A stretch of 8,856 nt of DNA from Pseudomonadota bacterium. Its GTDB lineage: Bacteria; Bdellovibrionota_C; UBA2361; OMII01. Position numbers and translations under genes: made by a program. A model generated the notes under the pieces. The model saw nothing but the letters and a program-made list of their open reading frames with translations. It was not told the DNA's origin and ran no database searches. The DNA lies in assembly GCA_027486155.1 (NCBI GenBank), contig JAIXPR010000169.1, positions 1 through 8,856 of the forward strand, given 5' to 3'. The first letter of the stretch is position 1. Each line of letters begins with the position of its first letter. Positions 1 to 6,376 of the stretch are shown one piece after another.

Positions 1-48
1 GCCAGTGCTCCACGAGAGCATGCCGATACCCAGACAAAGCGACAGGGG

Positions 49-408
49 ATGGATGTGAAGGTGCTCTCAGAGGCTCGAACTGACGATGGAACATTTCGGG
101 TTCTCTCTGTTCGGCACGGAGAGCAGGGATGGCTAGAGATAACGAAAACATCGCCGGATGGTACCAAGGCAACGACGCTCTTTCAGGATACCGTGATATT
201 TACCAACGAACGGAATGATGGCGGTGCCTCTGTGCCTCTTGAGGTCAAGCGAAAGCTAGCCGCCGGGTACGCCAAACATGTAGTATCGGGCGAGGGGGGA
301 GTCGAGGCTTTCTCCCAGTCGCTGACAAAGTATGAGGCTTATGGCGTACCTCTTCCATCGGGTCTCTACAGGGAAGCTCTTGAGAATGTGGGTGTTCGAT
401 TCCCGTGA
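49..408 (+). CDS. Hypothetical protein, 119 codons, start uncertain, possibly 5'-truncated
   Basis: I do not recognise this protein. It is a soluble-looking polypeptide with no signal peptide, no membrane segment and no cysteine. The first 50 residues look beta-rich, followed by a more helical second half (around residues 65-110) and an end rich in Gly, Pro and aromatic residues. The start is doubtful. The AGGGG at 44-48 touches the ATG at 49, which is too close, whereas it sits 6 nt ahead of an in-frame GTG at 55. The frame is also open back to base 1, so the window may cut into a longer gene. It reads in the same direction as the next gene, 88 nt downstream, and could share a transcript with it. 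The stop is TGA. Confidence 0.6.
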   Translation: MDVKVLSEARTDDGTFRVLSVRHGEQGWLEITKTSPDGTKATTLFQDTVIFTNERNDGGASVPLEVKRKLAAGYAKHVVSGEGGVEAFSQSLTKYEAYGVPLPSGLYREALENVGVRFP

Positions 409-469
409 GTGAGAATGTGTTCGCTGAACGTAGAGAACTCTTCAATAGGTCCCCCTGATCATGTATCGT

Positions 470-487
470 CCTCTCGATCGATAGAGG
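470..487 (+). promoter_or_regulatory. Small dyad covering the ribosome binding site of the 207-codon gene
   Basis: CCTCT at 470-474 is complementary to AGAGG at 483-487, with an 8-base loop made of CGAT twice. The right arm is part of the Shine-Dalgarno sequence (GAGGAG, 484-489) of the gene starting at 497. The stem is only 5 bp, so an effect on translation is possible but unproven. Confidence 0.3.
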
Positions 488-496
488 AGCTTTTCT

Positions 497-1120
497 ATGG
501 TAACACCAGCGACGCGCGTAACCCCCAATGAAGACGTAGCTTTGGCATCACCGGGTTGGCGTTTGCGGTCCGCTGTTGTCGCGGATCTCCATACGCTCAC
601 CGATGTTCGGGATTGGAAGCCCACCTTTGATCACGATCGTGACCTCCTCACCGCTACCGCTCGAGGAGCTCAGGGCGCGTACACATTGGCGCTCTTTCAA
701 GGGGAATCCTCGCTGATCTTGGCGCGGGATGCGGCTGATGTAGACCTCTCGACGATCCTCACCAAAGAGGATGTGGGGATGAAGATCCAAGAGGTCGCAA
801 CCTCCCTTCGCTCGGCGTTTCTTGAGCAAAAGCGAGTGCTTGAGCAGCTTCCCCAGATGGCGCAACGACCTGTTAGGTTTACAGGCGCTCCGGAGTGTTG
901 GAGAGCATCATCAGGAGCGGGACAAGCATATCTGTATTACCAGGATGGCCCGACGTCTATTCAGGTTTCGTGTTTACCGGGATGTGAAAATCCCCCTGGG
1001 TATACGGTGAAGATCCAATCGGCACCCGACGTGCCCTGGGTTGACATGACCGAGCGGGTTCGCGGCTCTGCCGTGATGGATCGCACTGTTCGGCAGCTCC
1101 TGAACGCTCCTATTTTATAA
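497..1120 (+). CDS. Hypothetical protein, 207 residues
   Basis: I do not recognise the family. The start is well supported: GAGGAG at 484-489 lies 7 nt before the ATG. There is no signal peptide or membrane helix, so it is probably cytoplasmic. A mixed N-terminal half (residues 1-85) is followed by a charged helical stretch (about 88-118). The C-terminal region has three cysteines (134, 159, 163), the last two in a C-L-P-G-C motif. That spacing could suit a disulfide or a metal site, but no second CxxC-type motif is present. The stop codon TAA lies inside the first copy of a 16-bp tandem duplication. It is convergent with the decayed minus-strand gene at 1175-1561. Confidence 0.75.
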   Translation: MVTPATRVTPNEDVALASPGWRLRSAVVADLHTLTDVRDWKPTFDHDRDLLTATARGAQGAYTLALFQGESSLILARDAADVDLSTILTKEDVGMKIQEVATSLRSAFLEQKRVLEQLPQMAQRPVRFTGAPECWRASSGAGQAYLYYQDGPTSIQVSCLPGCENPPGYTVKIQSAPDVPWVDMTERVRGSAVMDRTVRQLLNAPIL

Positions 1121-1146
1121 GGTGATAATCTTATAAGGTGATAATT
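1115..1146 (+). repeat. 16-bp tandem duplication over a stop codon
   Basis: The unit TTATAAGGTGATAAT plus one base occurs twice back to back (1115-1130 and 1131-1146), differing only in the last base (C or T). The first copy contains the TAA stop of the 207-codon gene, so the duplication does not alter the protein. The second copy places AAGGTG 8 nt before an ATG at 1149, but that frame closes after nine codons. Confidence 0.9.
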
Positions 1147-1174
1147 TCATGAGTTGGGCACCTCTCTGCCACAA

Positions 1175-1561
1175 TTAGGGTTGGTTCATCCCGTGAACTG
1201 ATGTAGCTGAGACTTCTTTATCGACGCACCGCATTACGGAGCCGAGGGGCATGTACTTGAGAGCCTCCGCGGAGGGGGGAACTTCGAGTTTCTCGAGGCT
1301 GTCGCGGGTCATCTCCATGACGGGATATCCGTAGCGTGGTTCTCTTTCCTAGCTAACGATCAGTTCCACAGGTATCCTGTATTCACAGGACCGTGCGCCT
1401 TGGGAACGGTATGCCTCTCCGGGTGCCCAGGCAAATGATGCCAATCTAAAGCGCAGGTTCGATCCGATAGAGACATCTAGGCGCTCCTCAAGGGTGCTCA
1501 AGGTAGGGTCGAGGCCTCGTAGTATCAGGGTATGACACGACGTCGCGGAAAGAGCGCTACG
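1175..1561 (-). pseudogene. Decayed gene remnant with an in-frame TAG
   Basis: Reading the minus strand from 1561 down to the TAA at 1177-1175 gives 128 codons of protein-like sequence interrupted by a single stop, the TAG at 1351-1349. The part before the stop ends in residues such as S-C-E-Y-R-I-P-V-E-L. The part after it includes P-R-Y-G-Y-P-V-M-E-M-T and continues through L-E-K-L-E-V-P-P. No start codon with a ribosome binding site precedes it; an in-frame TGA sits at 1564-1562, directly after an ATG. The simplest reading is a gene broken by point mutation. Amber readthrough is less likely because TAG ends metX and the gene at 8393 normally. It lies in the same direction as, and downstream of, the exported-protein gene ending at 1632. 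I do not recognise its product, and the exact boundaries are uncertain. Confidence 0.4.
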
Positions 1562-1631
1562 TCACATCGTCATGCATCCCCCCATCCTTGGTACATCGAG
1601 GAGAGGGGGACGCCACCGATCGAGGCCGCTC

Positions 1632-3230
1632 TCATTCGCAACGCATCGAATGCTGCGGTAGTTTCGCCAACTCGGACAGGAATGCCTGTTGAAGTTTGGA
1701 ATGGCTTTGAGTGAGACGCATGATCGCGCGTTTCGATTGTGGTCTCTTGACCTTTCCATAGACATAGAGCAACGAGTTCTTGACGGTAAGGTCTAAGGTT
1801 CGAGCTGAGGCCGCAATTGAGGCTTGAGTCGCTTCCAAGTGCACCTCTGAACACAGGGTGGCTGGGGTGCATGTATGGATCACTCGATCGTGTTTCCAAA
1901 TGTTGGTCCAACCGAGGGCATACAGATTCTGCGCCTTGGCGCGAATATCGGCCCTATATCTCCTATTCCGGGGTGAATTAATCTCTTGAAGAAGAATTCG
2001 TGTGGCGTGGTTCACGGCGCTTAGACGCCGGAAGAGGGTGTGGTCGAGAGCCGCAAGGTTATTGGAGAGGTTTTGTGTCTGGCATTGCGGAGTCTCCGTG
2101 ATCGTTCTATCTCCAGGGGTCGCCGTTGGTGCTGGGGTTGGCGTAGGGGTGTTTTCGATGAGGGCGCAGGATGTGATTCCTATCCTGATATCCGCTGTTT
2201 GTTGTGATGACGCGGAGTCGTATGTAAAGCTGCCACTAGCTCCGAGGGAGGTATTCATTCCGTGTGCCCCATCGCCGATCTGCAGAGCGTGTGTGGTGTC
2301 CCCGATAGAAATTGTGTCACCACTACGTGAATTCTTTCCGATCAGCCATCCCTTGATAGTTTTGTAGTAATACCACGATGCGGTGTCGATAGTTCCCCCC
2401 TGGTCCGTGTACGCAGCGGGTTTGAGCTCAAGGACGGGGCTCTGTATCGGTGGTGTGGTGACCCTACCGGTCAAGCTCATGATCATTTCATACGCTGAGG
2501 TGGGATCGCTTTTACGATAGACCGTTCCCGATAATCGAGCGCTACCGTTTCCGTATTCCTCAAATGACGCTCCCTCTTGGAGGACGAAGTCGTCGCCGAG
2601 GTGAGGCAACGAGAGCGCAGATAAACCCAGAGCGGTGCTCACGGTAGGATCGGGAGACGCGGTCACCGCGCAGTGCGAATACTTCAAGCAACCCGGACCC
2701 GATACGGAGCGAAGATCGAAACCCTGCGCTGGATTGGAGGTGAACGCCGGATCGGATGGATCGGTTACATCCGTTATTCGGAGGTAGGCGATCCACGGGA
2801 GTGTCCCGAGGTCGATGGCCGCGCTCTCGCACAACGTTCCGAGCCGAATAAAGTGTTCGCCGTCGATCGAACCTGAGATCTGTGCCCGGACGGGATTCGA
2901 TGAGCAGGTAGCCGCGCTTTGTGGGCGTTCGATGGTTAAGGCACCGCTGGCGGGATAGTTGGCTATCGGCACCGTGAACTTCAGGGTAACTGAGCCCCCT
3001 AGGCCGAGGATCAGAGATTCTTCGCTGGCGGCTGTCCGCAAAAGGATCTTCGGATCAAATGAACCAGTGCTCGTTGCGGCCGCGGCTGGGAGCGAGCCTT
3101 GTTGAAAGCTAACAATCTCTGAGGGGTGCTCAAGGTTACAACTGTCGAGCCCCCACGCCGACGTCGCGGAAGCGAGCGCTACTACCACCAGAGATGAGAG
3201 GAGAACGGTTATCTGTTGATTCGTCTTCAT
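1632..3230 (-). CDS. Exported protein, 532 residues, beta-type ectodomains plus C-terminal duplicated cysteine domain
   Basis: The start chosen is the ATG at 3230, because it opens a clear signal peptide (MKTNQQ, then a hydrophobic core around residues 8-20, cleavage near A25-G27). A GTG at 3293 would add 21 residues ahead of that signal. Domains in order: residues about 30-185, a beta-rich module with L-G-L-G-G-S-V-T-L-K-F and the phrase S-I-D-G-E-H-F; residues about 210-355, a second module with G-S-A-R-L-S-G-T-V and S-W-Y-Y-Y, resembling ectodomains I know from PEP-CTERM surface proteins; a Thr-Pro linker (361-372); and a C-terminal domain (383-531) of two 71-residue units bounded by cysteines 383, 454, 460 and 531. 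This last domain is shared with the protein at 6587-8386. No PEP-CTERM or LPXTG signal is present. It is likely periplasmic or surface exposed; its ligand is unknown. Confidence 0.88.
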   Translation of the reverse strand: MKTNQQITVLLSSLVVVALASATSAWGLDSCNLEHPSEIVSFQQGSLPAAAATSTGSFDPKILLRTAASEESLILGLGGSVTLKFTVPIANYPASGALTIERPQSAATCSSNPVRAQISGSIDGEHFIRLGTLCESAAIDLGTLPWIAYLRITDVTDPSDPAFTSNPAQGFDLRSVSGPGCLKYSHCAVTASPDPTVSTALGLSALSLPHLGDDFVLQEGASFEEYGNGSARLSGTVYRKSDPTSAYEMIMSLTGRVTTPPIQSPVLELKPAAYTDQGGTIDTASWYYYKTIKGWLIGKNSRSGDTISIGDTTHALQIGDGAHGMNTSLGASGSFTYDSASSQQTADIRIGITSCALIENTPTPTPAPTATPGDRTITETPQCQTQNLSNNLAALDHTLFRRLSAVNHATRILLQEINSPRNRRYRADIRAKAQNLYALGWTNIWKHDRVIHTCTPATLCSEVHLEATQASIAASARTLDLTVKNSLLYVYGKVKRPQSKRAIMRLTQSHSKLQQAFLSELAKLPQHSMRCE

Positions 3231-3290
3231 TTGTGATTCCAGTTTGCTCAGACACAAGGACACGAATAGTCGGCTGAGCATAGTGTGGCT

Positions 3291-3322
3291 CACCGATATC
3301 GGTGCGACGGAGCGTATTTCAA
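3291..3322 (-). promoter_or_regulatory. Candidate promoter and operator palindrome for the 532-residue protein gene
   Basis: A perfect 14-bp palindrome, CACCGATATCGGTG, lies at 3291-3304, 60 nt upstream of the chosen start. On the minus strand a -35-like TTGAAA (3322-3317) is followed 18 nt later by a weak -10-like TATCGG (3298-3293) that falls inside the palindrome. This is the layout expected if a dimeric repressor covers the -10 region. The palindrome is directly visible; the promoter assignment is inference. Confidence 0.35.
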
Positions 3323-3586
3323 TCCGTTATCCAGAAGGTATGAGACGCGTCAGAATGCGCATCGCGGAACAAAGAGGAAGTATTCAGATATGTGAAAGCG
3401 ATGAGAGCTCACAATGAACTCTGGGGCCCCGGGTGGGTGCTACTATTACGGCAAAAGCTCATGTATCGCCGCATACCACCCCTCATTCTGATGGTGATTT
3501 GGATCTTAATCCGCTCGCCCCACGCTGTTTCCCTCCCGTGTTGGCGGTGCGAGTTTCAGCGATCTTCGCGGATTACAGTGGTTGGA
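3305..3586. other. Intergenic stretch without a convincing gene
   Basis: Nothing convincing is seen between the metX stop and the upstream region of the 532-residue protein gene. A GTG-initiated + strand frame crosses the whole gap but runs 95 bases into the metX 3' end, has no good ribosome binding site and does not look like a known protein. No hairpin followed by a T-run marks a terminator for metX on the minus strand. Confidence 0.6.
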
Positions 3587-4807
3587 CTAGCCGTTAATGA
3601 CGGCGTCCCTCAACACATGCTCGTACAAAGCTGGCTCAACCAAGAAGGAGTCATGCCCTTTGCGCGAGCCCACGATAAATAGTTCAGAATCGATACCTCC
3701 TTCACGGAGCGTCTGATGCAGATCCTCTTGCTGCGAAGTAGGGAAACAACAGTCAGGGTCGATCCCGATAACCGTAAAGCGACTCTCCCGACATCGAGCG
3801 AAAAGATCGGGGAAGCTTGGAGCGTTGTACATGTCTAGAAATTTCGCTCCTTGCCATAAACCGAGCATGACGAGGTATGAGTTAGCGTCGAAACGATTTA
3901 CGAACTTAGCCGCGTTGTTTCGAAGGTAGGACTCGACCGGATAAAACATCCGATACGAAGGATGACTAACTGGGTTAGTCATCTGGGAACCGGAGCGCTC
4001 GATGAGGGTCGACTGATCGACGAAGGTCATTTGCGCTATCTGACGAGCCAATACGAGGCCGTTCGAAGGTCCGCTACCTCCGTAGTAATCGCCGTTGCGG
4101 AAATGAGGGTCCAGTACGATAGCCTGTTGCTGATGAAAGTTCATCGCAATCTGCTGCGAGTTCGCTACATGAGAGGTGGCGATCGGAATGATCGACTTCG
4201 CTCGACCCGGATACTCAAGTGCAAAAGTTAGGGCCATAATCCCTCCGAGTGAGGGACCAACGACTGCGCGCAGAGAATCTATTCCGAGTTCATCGAGAAG
4301 GAGCGCCTGCGATCGCACGACGTCCCGTGCGTTAATCCAGGGGAATTCCGAGCCGTATCGACGCTCTGGTTTTTCGCCATCGCGACCGTCGCGCGGGGCG
4401 AATGAAGACGGGCCGGTCGTGCCATAACATCCGCCAAGCATGTTCGCACACACAACGAAGAGTCTGTCAGTGTCGAGTGCTTTACCTGGGCCGATGAAAT
4501 CATCCCACCATCCGATCTGTAACGACTCACTCCAGTCGACGGTGAGGCCGGGTACGTGTCGATTTATTCCCGCAGCGTGCTGTGAGCCACTAAAAGCGTG
4601 AAAGAGCAGGACGGCGTTGTCGCGCGCTTCGTTTAAGGTGCCGTAGGTCTCGTAGGCAATTGTGAGATCCTTAATCTCCTTCCCCTCGGTCAAGGCGAAG
4701 GAACGACCGGTTTTTAAAAACTGAGTCTCAACCTCTCGTATGGGTCGAGGTGGTAGTGCTATTGGACCGGTTCCACTACTCAGGGGGTGAGAATGCGTTA
4801 CTGTCAT
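3587..4807 (-). CDS. metX: Homoserine O-acyltransferase MetX (probably acetyl)
   Basis: This alpha/beta-hydrolase-fold enzyme transfers an acyl group, usually acetyl from acetyl-CoA, to homoserine, committing it to methionine synthesis in the cytoplasm. Family hallmarks are present in order: L-L-F-H-A-F-S-G-S (67-75), G-W-W-D-D-F-I-G-P-G (99-108), L-G-G-C-Y-G-T-T-G-P-S-S (124-135), the nucleophile elbow G-P-S-L-G-G (184-189) with Ser186, the acid region I-D-P-D with Asp352 the likely catalytic acid, and G-H-D-S-F-L with His385. At 406 residues it is slightly longer than most MetX proteins because of an N-terminal extension of about 25 residues. The start is supported by GGAGGA ending 3 nt before the ATG. 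A SAM-I riboswitch in the leader fits feedback control by S-adenosylmethionine. Whether it prefers acetyl-CoA or succinyl-CoA cannot be settled from motifs alone. No other methionine gene is adjacent. Confidence 0.96.
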   Translation of the reverse strand: MTVTHSHPLSSGTGPIALPPRPIREVETQFLKTGRSFALTEGKEIKDLTIAYETYGTLNEARDNAVLLFHAFSGSQHAAGINRHVPGLTVDWSESLQIGWWDDFIGPGKALDTDRLFVVCANMLGGCYGTTGPSSFAPRDGRDGEKPERRYGSEFPWINARDVVRSQALLLDELGIDSLRAVVGPSLGGIMALTFALEYPGRAKSIIPIATSHVANSQQIAMNFHQQQAIVLDPHFRNGDYYGGSGPSNGLVLARQIAQMTFVDQSTLIERSGSQMTNPVSHPSYRMFYPVESYLRNNAAKFVNRFDANSYLVMLGLWQGAKFLDMYNAPSFPDLFARCRESRFTVIGIDPDCCFPTSQQEDLHQTLREGGIDSELFIVGSRKGHDSFLVEPALYEHVLRDAVING

Positions 4808-4814
4808 GAATCCT

Positions 4815-4836
4815 CCATATCCTGTTCCGCATATGG
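4815..4836 (-). promoter_or_regulatory. Hairpin overlapping the metX ribosome binding site
   Basis: In the metX leader RNA, CCATAT (4836-4831) can pair perfectly with AUAUGG (4820-4815) across a 10-nt loop. The 3' arm contains the first two bases of the GGAGGA ribosome binding site (4816-4811). The stem is weak (6 bp, AU-rich), but its position would allow translational control by the upstream riboswitch. Confidence 0.4.
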
Positions 4837-4840
4837 CCGG

Positions 4841-4985
4841 CCTAGAGCGCGAGAGGGGCGAATAGTAAACCGTCAGGGAGCAAAGCTCTGACTAATCGGT
4901 AACTCTTTCTAAATTAAGAACACTTCGCCCGTAGATTTTTCCAGCGTGGCGGCTGCCGCCTCCGCAAGACACATCGCTCTCTAGG
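4841..4985 (-). promoter_or_regulatory. Expression platform: possible anti-aptamer pairing in the metX leader
   Basis: The last part of the aptamer, CCUAGAGAGCG (4985-4975), is complementary to CGCGCUCUAGG (4851-4841) in 10 of 11 positions, with one A-G mismatch. Forming this helix would disrupt the 3' strand of riboswitch helix P1, so it is a candidate for the ligand-free state. Between the two strands lies a stable hairpin (GGCGG, CAG loop, CCGCC at 4948-4960) and a second weaker one (GTCAG with CTGAC, 4872-4892). Neither is followed by a U-run in the metX direction, so control is more likely translational than by intrinsic termination. Confidence 0.45.
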
Positions 4986-5072
4986 CTGGCTGTAGCACCT
5001 CTCAGGACACGGGAGTGACCTGTAGGTTGCCGGGCGTTCATAGGGCCAGTTCCCTCCCGCCGCTCACGATGC
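4971..5072 (-). ncRNA. SAM-I (S-box) riboswitch aptamer upstream of metX
   Basis: The minus strand contains the SAM-I core in the right order: GAGCGGCGGGAGGGAACTGG, then CCC, a CCCGGCAACC segment, a stem pairing AGGTCAC with GTGTCCT (P3), and AGGTGCTACAGCCAGC. The outer helix P1 is formed by GCATCG (5072-5067) with CGATGT (4976-4971), including one G-U pair. The aptamer is about 102 nt and its 3' end is 163 nt from the metX start. The family binds S-adenosylmethionine and lowers expression of methionine genes when the ligand is abundant, which fits the gene it precedes. Confidence 0.93.
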
Positions 5073-5076
5073 AGAC

Positions 5077-5095
5077 GTAACCCCATAAGGGTTAC
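5077..5095 (-). repeat. Perfect 7-bp inverted repeat just ahead of the riboswitch
   Basis: GTAACCC (5077-5083) and GGGTTAC (5089-5095) form a perfect dyad with a 5-nt spacer, lying between the candidate promoter and riboswitch helix P1. It may be a 5' stabilising hairpin of the leader RNA or a protein-binding site. Confidence 0.6.
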
Positions 5096-5105
5096 CGTGA
5101 CCCAT

Positions 5106-5133
5106 AGTGTATAGCGTGACGCACACTAATCAA
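5106..5133 (-). promoter_or_regulatory. Candidate promoter for the metX leader
   Basis: On the minus strand, TTGATT (5133-5128) and TACACT (5111-5106) are separated by 16 nt and resemble the -35 and -10 boxes of a housekeeping promoter. Transcription would start shortly before the riboswitch. The match is only moderate; the argument rests mainly on the position. Confidence 0.35.
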
Positions 5134-5332
5134 GGGGTTGAGGCGTTTTCTGACTCGAAAATTTGTGTGGCCGTATCCCCTTATAGGGACCTGATATCCA
5201 GGCGGCTTCGTACAATTAGTGCCATACATCATTACCAAATTTCAGGTTCGCCACCTGTATACTCCTACCGGTTTGCGGAAGCCCTACGCCTTTGGGGCGG
5301 TCCAATCAGGGGCGATCCTGACTTCTTGACGA
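5134..5332. other. Intergenic stretch between the histidine phosphatase gene and the metX promoter
   Basis: No convincing gene is present. Several short dyads occur, such as CCTGATATCCAGG at 5190-5202, but none has a T-run that would make it an intrinsic terminator. A 46-codon ATG frame on the minus strand and a GTG frame on the + strand (from 5107) pass through it without a good ribosome binding site. Confidence 0.55.
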
Positions 5333-6202
5333 TTACCCTGGAAGGGTCGCGACATCCGGCAGCCGTGGATACCCCTCAACAGTTGAGAGTAGCTCCTCGG
5401 GTGAAAACTTTTGATACTGAAATTCACTCCATTCCCCGGCGATCCCTGCGTGTGGGCACGAACTCCGAACCCAGCGAAGTTGTCCTCGGCGTTCGTTATT
5501 TCCCGGATTGATCGAGCTAAATTCCACGACCTGACAATTTTTAATGTCGCCCGCTGGGGTCCTGAAAAAATCTCTTTGGGCTTCGGTCGAGAAGTGTCCA
5601 ACCTCTGACCAGAGCGCCTCGATGTATTCGCCATGTGAGAAGACGAGCACTCGCTGCCCTCGATTCTCGCGGGTGATTCGCTCGAGGAGTACGCGGGTTC
5701 TCGTGCGAGTTTGTAGTAACGTTTCACCATCGGGCATCGGCGCGTGGAGTGGATCTCGGTGACGTAGTTCCATGACTTCTTGACGCCTGTCGCCATCGAC
5801 GAGGGCGAAGCGGCCCCAATTCCGCTCACCGAGTTGGGGATCGATGCGAATGAGGACATCCTTCCATCCGGCTTCTCGGCAGACGAGACCGGCGGTCTCT
5901 CTCGCGCGCACGTGATCGGAGACATAGATCACATCGAAGCCATCGGCATGGGCCTCTCGCAGCCATCTGCCGGTTGCCAAGGCCTGTTCACGACCTCGAG
6001 TCGAGAGACGAAATTCCCGGTCAGGGATAGAGAGCACGGATTGAGGATATTCAGAGATCTCTCCCCGTTTGAGCGCTCGATTGATCACGTTGATGTCGCT
6101 TTCGCCATGTCGAATCATCACGAGGGTGTCGGGCATCGCGAGCGTGGGGAGACGAGGGGACTGGTTGTGAGGGGTAGCAGGGGAGGTTGAGGTGGCGTGC
6201 AT
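5333..6202 (-). CDS. Histidine phosphatase family protein (phosphoglycerate mutase-like)
   Basis: This is a branch 1 histidine phosphatase, a fold whose members either move or remove phosphate groups through a phosphohistidine. The signature R-H-G-E lies at residues 31-34 with His32 the expected nucleophile. Other active-site elements are V-R-A-R-E-T (98-103), the acid in L-G-E-R-N-W-G (Glu126) and the second histidine in F-S-H-G-E (His190). The protein is 289 residues with a tail of about 65 residues beyond the last core strand. The ATG at 6202 was chosen because GAAGAG precedes it. An ATG at 6136 immediately before the conserved core lacks a ribosome binding site, and upstream open frame to 6496 is arginine-rich leader sequence that does not look coding. 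Substrate is unknown: it may be a phosphatase rather than a glycolytic mutase. It is transcribed divergently from the 599-residue exported protein gene. Confidence 0.85.
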   Translation of the reverse strand: MHATSTSPATPHNQSPRLPTLAMPDTLVMIRHGESDINVINRALKRGEISEYPQSVLSIPDREFRLSTRGREQALATGRWLREAHADGFDVIYVSDHVRARETAGLVCREAGWKDVLIRIDPQLGERNWGRFALVDGDRRQEVMELRHRDPLHAPMPDGETLLQTRTRTRVLLERITRENRGQRVLVFSHGEYIEALWSEVGHFSTEAQRDFFRTPAGDIKNCQVVEFSSINPGNNERRGQLRWVRSSCPHAGIAGEWSEFQYQKFSPEELLSTVEGYPRLPDVATLPG

Positions 6203-6262
6203 AGCTCTTCGATCAATACAGCGTATGGGCCGGATCTTACAGGGCTCCACTGGAGAATCAAA

Positions 6263-6376
6263 ATGAAAAAGAGGAGGCACACAATACCTTCTAGCCTGCT
6301 TGAGCGAAAACGACCGGTGCCCTCGCCTCCGGCGTTTTCGTGTAGACAAGCATTGAGGCGCAGCGATAGCCTTTAA
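6263..6376 (+). CDS. Possible small basic ORF or leader peptide, 37 codons
   Basis: An ATG at 6263 is preceded at 7 nt by GGAG (6252-6255) and opens a 37-codon frame beginning MKKRRH and ending at a TAA that falls in the left arm of the long inverted repeat. It is rich in Arg, Pro and Ser and resembles no protein I know. Its body overlaps the hairpin at 6294-6359, so it could be a translated leader that affects folding, or it may be chance. Confidence 0.2.
   Translation: MKKRRHTIPSSLLERKRPVPSPPAFSCRQALRRSDSL
6294..6359. repeat. Compound 66-nt hairpin in the divergent intergenic region
   Basis: The core is a perfect dyad, CGAAAACG (6305-6312) with CGTTTTCG (6333-6340), extended inward by CCGG (6314-6317) with CCGG (6329-6332). 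It extends outward by GCTTG (6298-6302) with CAAGC (6347-6351), and by GCCT (6294-6297) with AGGC (6356-6359) across small internal loops. Twenty-one base pairs are possible around an 11-nt loop. There is no adjacent T-run, so it is not a standard terminator. Confidence 0.75.

Noticed and set aside
1211..1438. 76-codon open frame on the + strand without a start codon, with motifs F-T-G and C-L-S-G-C recalling the end of the 207-residue protein
   Set aside because: It is the exact codon-register antisense of the minus-strand remnant, lacks any start codon, and the resemblance needs a 20-residue deletion. The minus-strand reading is longer and more protein-like.
3392..3682. GTG-initiated 96-codon + strand frame
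   Set aside because: It overlaps the metX 3' end antisense, has no proper ribosome binding site, and its composition is not distinctive.
4943..4965. GC-rich hairpin with a nearby T-run, considered as an intrinsic terminator
   Set aside because: The T-run (4936-4940) is on the wrong side: in the metX direction the hairpin is followed by A residues, and in the + direction the run precedes the stem.
4892..5086. 64-codon minus-strand ORF upstream of metX
   Set aside because: It coincides with the SAM-I aptamer and expression platform, whose RNA motifs explain the sequence better.
5096..5236. 46-codon ATG frame on the minus strand between the histidine phosphatase gene and the riboswitch
   Set aside because: No ribosome binding site, and it overlaps the candidate metX promoter. 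Too short to support on composition alone.
5107..5511. GTG-initiated 134-codon + strand frame
   Set aside because: Its second half is antisense to the histidine phosphatase gene, its start overlaps the metX promoter region, and no ribosome binding site precedes it.
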